From Neorhizobium galegae bv. orientalis str. HAMBI 540 (GTDB lineage Bacteria; Pseudomonadota; Alphaproteobacteria; Rhizobiales; Rhizobiaceae), in the NCBI RefSeq assembly GCF_000731315.1, contig NZ_HG938353.1, positions 682,001-746,000 on the forward strand: 64,000 bases of DNA, read 5' to 3'. Positions 61,922 to 64,000 of the stretch are shown here, piece after piece. Position 1 is the first letter of the stretch. The number at the start of each line of letters is the position of its first letter. Under the pieces are notes generated by a model that saw only the letters and a list, made by a program, of their open reading frames with translations, did no database searches and was not told the origin of the DNA. A program made the translations under genes and the position numbers.

Positions 61922-62905
61922 ATGACGATCGGCGAAACGGCTGCCACATCGGAAAGGCACAGGGCGCGCGAGGCCGACTCGCCTGAAGAAATTCCCTCGA
62001 CCGGCCTGAAGGATGTTTTCTGGCGCGTTTATGCCGGCGTCACCCAGGATCGCATCACGCTGATCGCCGCCGGCGTCACCTATTATCTGCTTCTGGCGCT
62101 GTTTCCGGCGGCAAGCGCGCTCGTATCCCTTTACGGTTTCGTCGCGGATCCCTCGGCGATCGTCGACCGAATCGCGTTCCTGAGTTCGGTCATGCCGGCG
62201 GATGGCCTGAACATCTTTCTCGATCAGCTGCGGGCGCTCACCTCCGAGCGCAACACGACACTGTCGATCGCCCTGATCGGCGGGCTGGCGCTGGCGCTGT
62301 GGAGCGCCAACAATGGCATGAAGGCGCTGTTCGAGGCGATGAACGTCGCCTATGCGGAAGAGGAAAAGCGCAGCATCGTCCGCCTCAACGTGATTTCGTT
62401 GCTGTTCACGCTCGGCGCGCTTTTGCTGGCGATCGTCATCCTGTTTGCCATGGGCATCGTGCCGGCGGTGCTGCGTTATCTCTGGCTCGACCGCTTCACG
62501 GAAATCATCATCCGCATCGCCCGCTGGCCGGTGATGATGCTGTTCGTCGCGGGCGGCATCATGATGCTCTACCGCTTCGGCCCGAGCCGCGAACCGGCAA
62601 AACTCAAGTGGCTCACCTGGGGTGCGGCATTCTCGACCGTCGCATGGCTCGCCGCCTCGATTGCAGTTTCCTTCTATCTCGGGAATATTGCCGATTACAA
62701 CGCCACCTACGGTACGCTCGGCGCGCTGATCGGTTTCATGGTCTGGACATGGATATCGGTCATCATCGTCATCGTCGGGGCCGAGATCAATGCCGAACTC
62801 GAACACCAGACGGCCCGCGATTCGACCACCGGCACGCCGGTGCCCTTGGGCGCCCGCGGCGCCTACATGGCCGATACGGTGGGCGAGAGTTCCGGCGAAA
62901 CATGA
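61922..62905 (+). CDS. YihY/BrkB-family inner-membrane protein
   Basis: A 327-residue protein with about six membrane helices: AGVTYYLLLALFPAASALVS, ALIGGLALALWSANNGMKAL and the C-terminal GALIGFMVWTWISVIIVIVG, AEINAELEHQ. It matches the YihY/BrkB (RNase BN-misnamed) family, of unknown transport role. N- and C-termini are polar. The downstream gene begins 90 bases later. Confidence 0.9.
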   Translation: MTIGETAATSERHRAREADSPEEIPSTGLKDVFWRVYAGVTQDRITLIAAGVTYYLLLALFPAASALVSLYGFVADPSAIVDRIAFLSSVMPADGLNIFLDQLRALTSERNTTLSIALIGGLALALWSANNGMKALFEAMNVAYAEEEKRSIVRLNVISLLFTLGALLLAIVILFAMGIVPAVLRYLWLDRFTEIIIRIARWPVMMLFVAGGIMMLYRFGPSREPAKLKWLTWGAAFSTVAWLAASIAVSFYLGNIADYNATYGTLGALIGFMVWTWISVIIVIVGAEINAELEHQTARDSTTGTPVPLGARGAYMADTVGESSGET

Positions 62906-62961
62906 AGCCTGGAGATGCTTCACGCTCCCTGTTGGCTTCGGCAAAGACTGTGTGTATTACC

Positions 62962-62977
62962 TTGACGTGAACGTCAA
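62962..62977 (+). promoter_or_regulatory. Palindrome TTGACGT-GA-ACGTCAA
   Basis: A perfect 7-bp inverted repeat lies 18 bases before the start of the DUF2267/2780-like gene. It resembles MerR-family operators in form (for example LiuR-type ACGT sites), and would cover the transcript start region. The regulator is not in the window. Confidence 0.5.
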
Positions 62978-62995
62978 AACCTTCAGGAGAGATTG

Positions 62996-63385
62996 ATGAA
63001 CGAACTGGTTTCCCGCGTCGCCGAAAATGTCGGCATTGCCCCTGACGTCGCCGAAAAGGCGATTGGCATGATGCTCGGTTTCCTGCAGCGCGAGGCCGAT
63101 GACGGCGCGGTTGCCAAGATGATCGAGGCGATCCCTGGCGCTTCCGAACTGGTCGCCAAGTTCAACGGCGAAGGTGCCGGCAGCGGCGGTCTGCTCGGCG
63201 GCCTGATGGCAAGCTTCGGCGGCGGCGTCATGGCACTCGGCCAGCAGCTGATGTCCCAGGGTCTCGGCATGGGCGAAATCACCGGCCTTGCCAAGGAAAC
63301 CATGGCGGTCGCCCGCGAACACGCCGGCGACGAGGTCGTCGACACGGTCATAGCTTCGGTTCCGGGCCTGTCGCAGTTCGTCTGA
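62996..63385 (+). CDS. DUF2267/DUF2780-like helical protein
   Basis: A 129-residue protein with two helical halves around a Gly-rich centre: [40 protein letters not shown], then [20 protein letters not shown] and [20 protein letters not shown]. It resembles DUF2267/DUF2780 proteins, of unknown function, often stress-linked. CAGGAGAG precedes the ATG at 62996. A clear terminator follows. Confidence 0.65.
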   Translation: MNELVSRVAENVGIAPDVAEKAIGMMLGFLQREADDGAVAKMIEAIPGASELVAKFNGEGAGSGGLLGGLMASFGGGVMALGQQLMSQGLGMGEITGLAKETMAVAREHAGDEVVDTVIASVPGLSQFV

Positions 63386-63408
63386 TCTGCCTCCTTCGAC
63401 ACTTTTAA

Positions 63409-63438
63409 GCCGTCGGCCGCAACGCCGGCGGCTTTTTT
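63409..63438 (+). terminator. Rho-independent terminator
   Basis: GCCGTCGGC-CGCAAC-GCCGGCGGC forms a 9-bp stem with one T-G pair, followed by six T. It ends the preceding gene. Confidence 0.88.
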
Positions 63439-63560
63439 GTCGAATCCAAAGCAATGAGACCGGCGAGGCGCCAATCGGATACCGTCGGCACCCTTGCAGG
63501 CTTGTCCTCAGTTTCACACTTTCCATGTCAATGAGAGTAGCCCCAAGATGGGAGGTTGCC

Positions 63561-63845
63561 ATGTCCTATGATGACGAGGCCGCCATGGTGCGGATAACGG
63601 GAAGGGTGCAAGGCGTCGGTTTCCGTGCCTGGACCCGTGAGGAGGCGGAAGAGCTGGGTTTGACGGGCTGGGTCCGCAACGAGCCGGATGGTTCCGTCCT
63701 TGCTTTGCTCGCGGGATCGCCCGCCAGCATATCGCAAATGCTCGAGCGTTTCCGGCACGGTCCGCCCGGCGCGTCGGTCTCTGGCGCGGAGCGACAACCG
63801 GCGACGCTCGCGGGAAAGCCGGTCGGCTTCCGGATCACCAGATGA
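63561..63845 (+). CDS. acyP: Acylphosphatase
   Basis: A 94-residue enzyme hydrolysing carboxyl-phosphate bonds. [20 protein letters not shown] contains the phosphate-binding loop and catalytic Arg, and [17 protein letters not shown] the catalytic Asn. GGGAGG lies six bases before the ATG at 63561; an in-frame ATG at 63525 is less likely. Confidence 0.92.
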   Translation: MSYDDEAAMVRITGRVQGVGFRAWTREEAEELGLTGWVRNEPDGSVLALLAGSPASISQMLERFRHGPPGASVSGAERQPATLAGKPVGFRITR

Positions 63846-64000
63846 CCCGGCCGATCGCCCGGTTTCCCGGTTCTCGGCGGCCGATCCCCCCAGTTATCCG
63901 GCCCGAAGTGACGGCAGTTGTTTCGGCGGCGGCTGCGACAGAAAAGCCATTGACTTTTCATCCTTTAAGGCACATTTCCGAAAGCGAAGTGACGTCCGAC
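63846..64000. other. Terminal stretch without a recognised gene
   Basis: The last 155 bases contain no supported gene. The final bases may belong to a promoter or gene that continues beyond the window. Confidence 0.3.

Overview
The window looks like chromosomal DNA of a member of the Rhizobiaceae (Rhizobium/Agrobacterium/Sinorhizobium relatives). The evidence is the high-GC coding style, an acvB gene next to a lysyl-phosphatidylglycerol synthase gene, choline-O-sulfate genes (betCBA), a sulfate assimilation block using an Fe-S APS reductase, a DUF1127 mini-protein, a thermolabile-type asparaginase and a ligase/exonuclease pair. No species can be named from sequence alone.

Layout. 1-4.8 kb is the end of an integrated element: an operon of at least five overlapping genes of unknown function, three of them diverged paralogs with the same Zn-finger module, then an excisionase-like gene and a tyrosine integrase that stops nine bases before a proline tRNA. 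5-6.2 kb is a LacI-type regulator. 6.2-14.6 kb is sulfate metabolism: cysHDN on the minus strand, a divergent Rrf2 regulator, an antitoxin relic, and the sulfate ABC importer genes sbp-cysTWA. 14.9-17.5 kb is a shortened lpiA with acvB. 17.7-18.3 kb is a YacA/ParE-like toxin-antitoxin pair. 18.3-23.2 kb is betA-betB-betC, with a palindromic repeat between betA and betB and no betI alongside. 23.3-27 kb has a DUF308 membrane protein, an EAL-CBS-GGDEF protein and a quinone oxidoreductase. 27-28.4 kb has a HigBA-like pair, a possible small-RNA/short-ORF locus and a DUF1127 gene. 28.5-37.7 kb mixes DUF3750, asparaginase, two LysR regulators, a DeoR regulator with a divergent nucleoside-deoxyribosyltransferase-like gene, two glutathione S-transferases, a ParD/ParE pair whose toxin is frameshifted, and a Tat-exported beta-helix protein.

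38-45 kb has a PAS-GAF-GGDEF cyclase, a MarR/MFS efflux pair and the exonuclease-DNA ligase pair split by a second palindromic repeat. 45-50.3 kb has a Tat-exported hydrolase, an AbiEii-like nucleotidyltransferase with a small partner, two L,D-transpeptidase paralogs, an APH-fold kinase and a DUF6766 protein. 50.4-57.5 kb is rich in small regulator/enzyme units: ohrR-ohr, MarR-DUF899-DUF1579-VOC, an alpha/beta hydrolase with two RibD/DHFR-like reductases, and SDR-HxlR. 57.6-63.9 kb has an ABC-F ATPase preceded by a candidate leader peptide, a YjdM/PhnA-like protein, a third palindromic repeat, a HerA-like ATPase, a YihY membrane protein, a DUF2267/DUF2780-like protein and acylphosphatase.

Genes that work together: choline-O-sulfate cleavage (BetC) would release sulfate and choline, BetA/BetB turn choline into glycine betaine, and the Cys importer and assimilation enzymes take sulfate to sulfite. 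The strongest unexplained signals are the paralog cassette at the left end, the mismatched tRNA-Pro anticodon stem beside the integrase, the AbiEii-like two-gene module, the leader peptide before the ABC-F gene, the flippase-less LpiA and the G6 frameshift in a ParE toxin. All functional calls rest on recalled family motifs; no database search was run.
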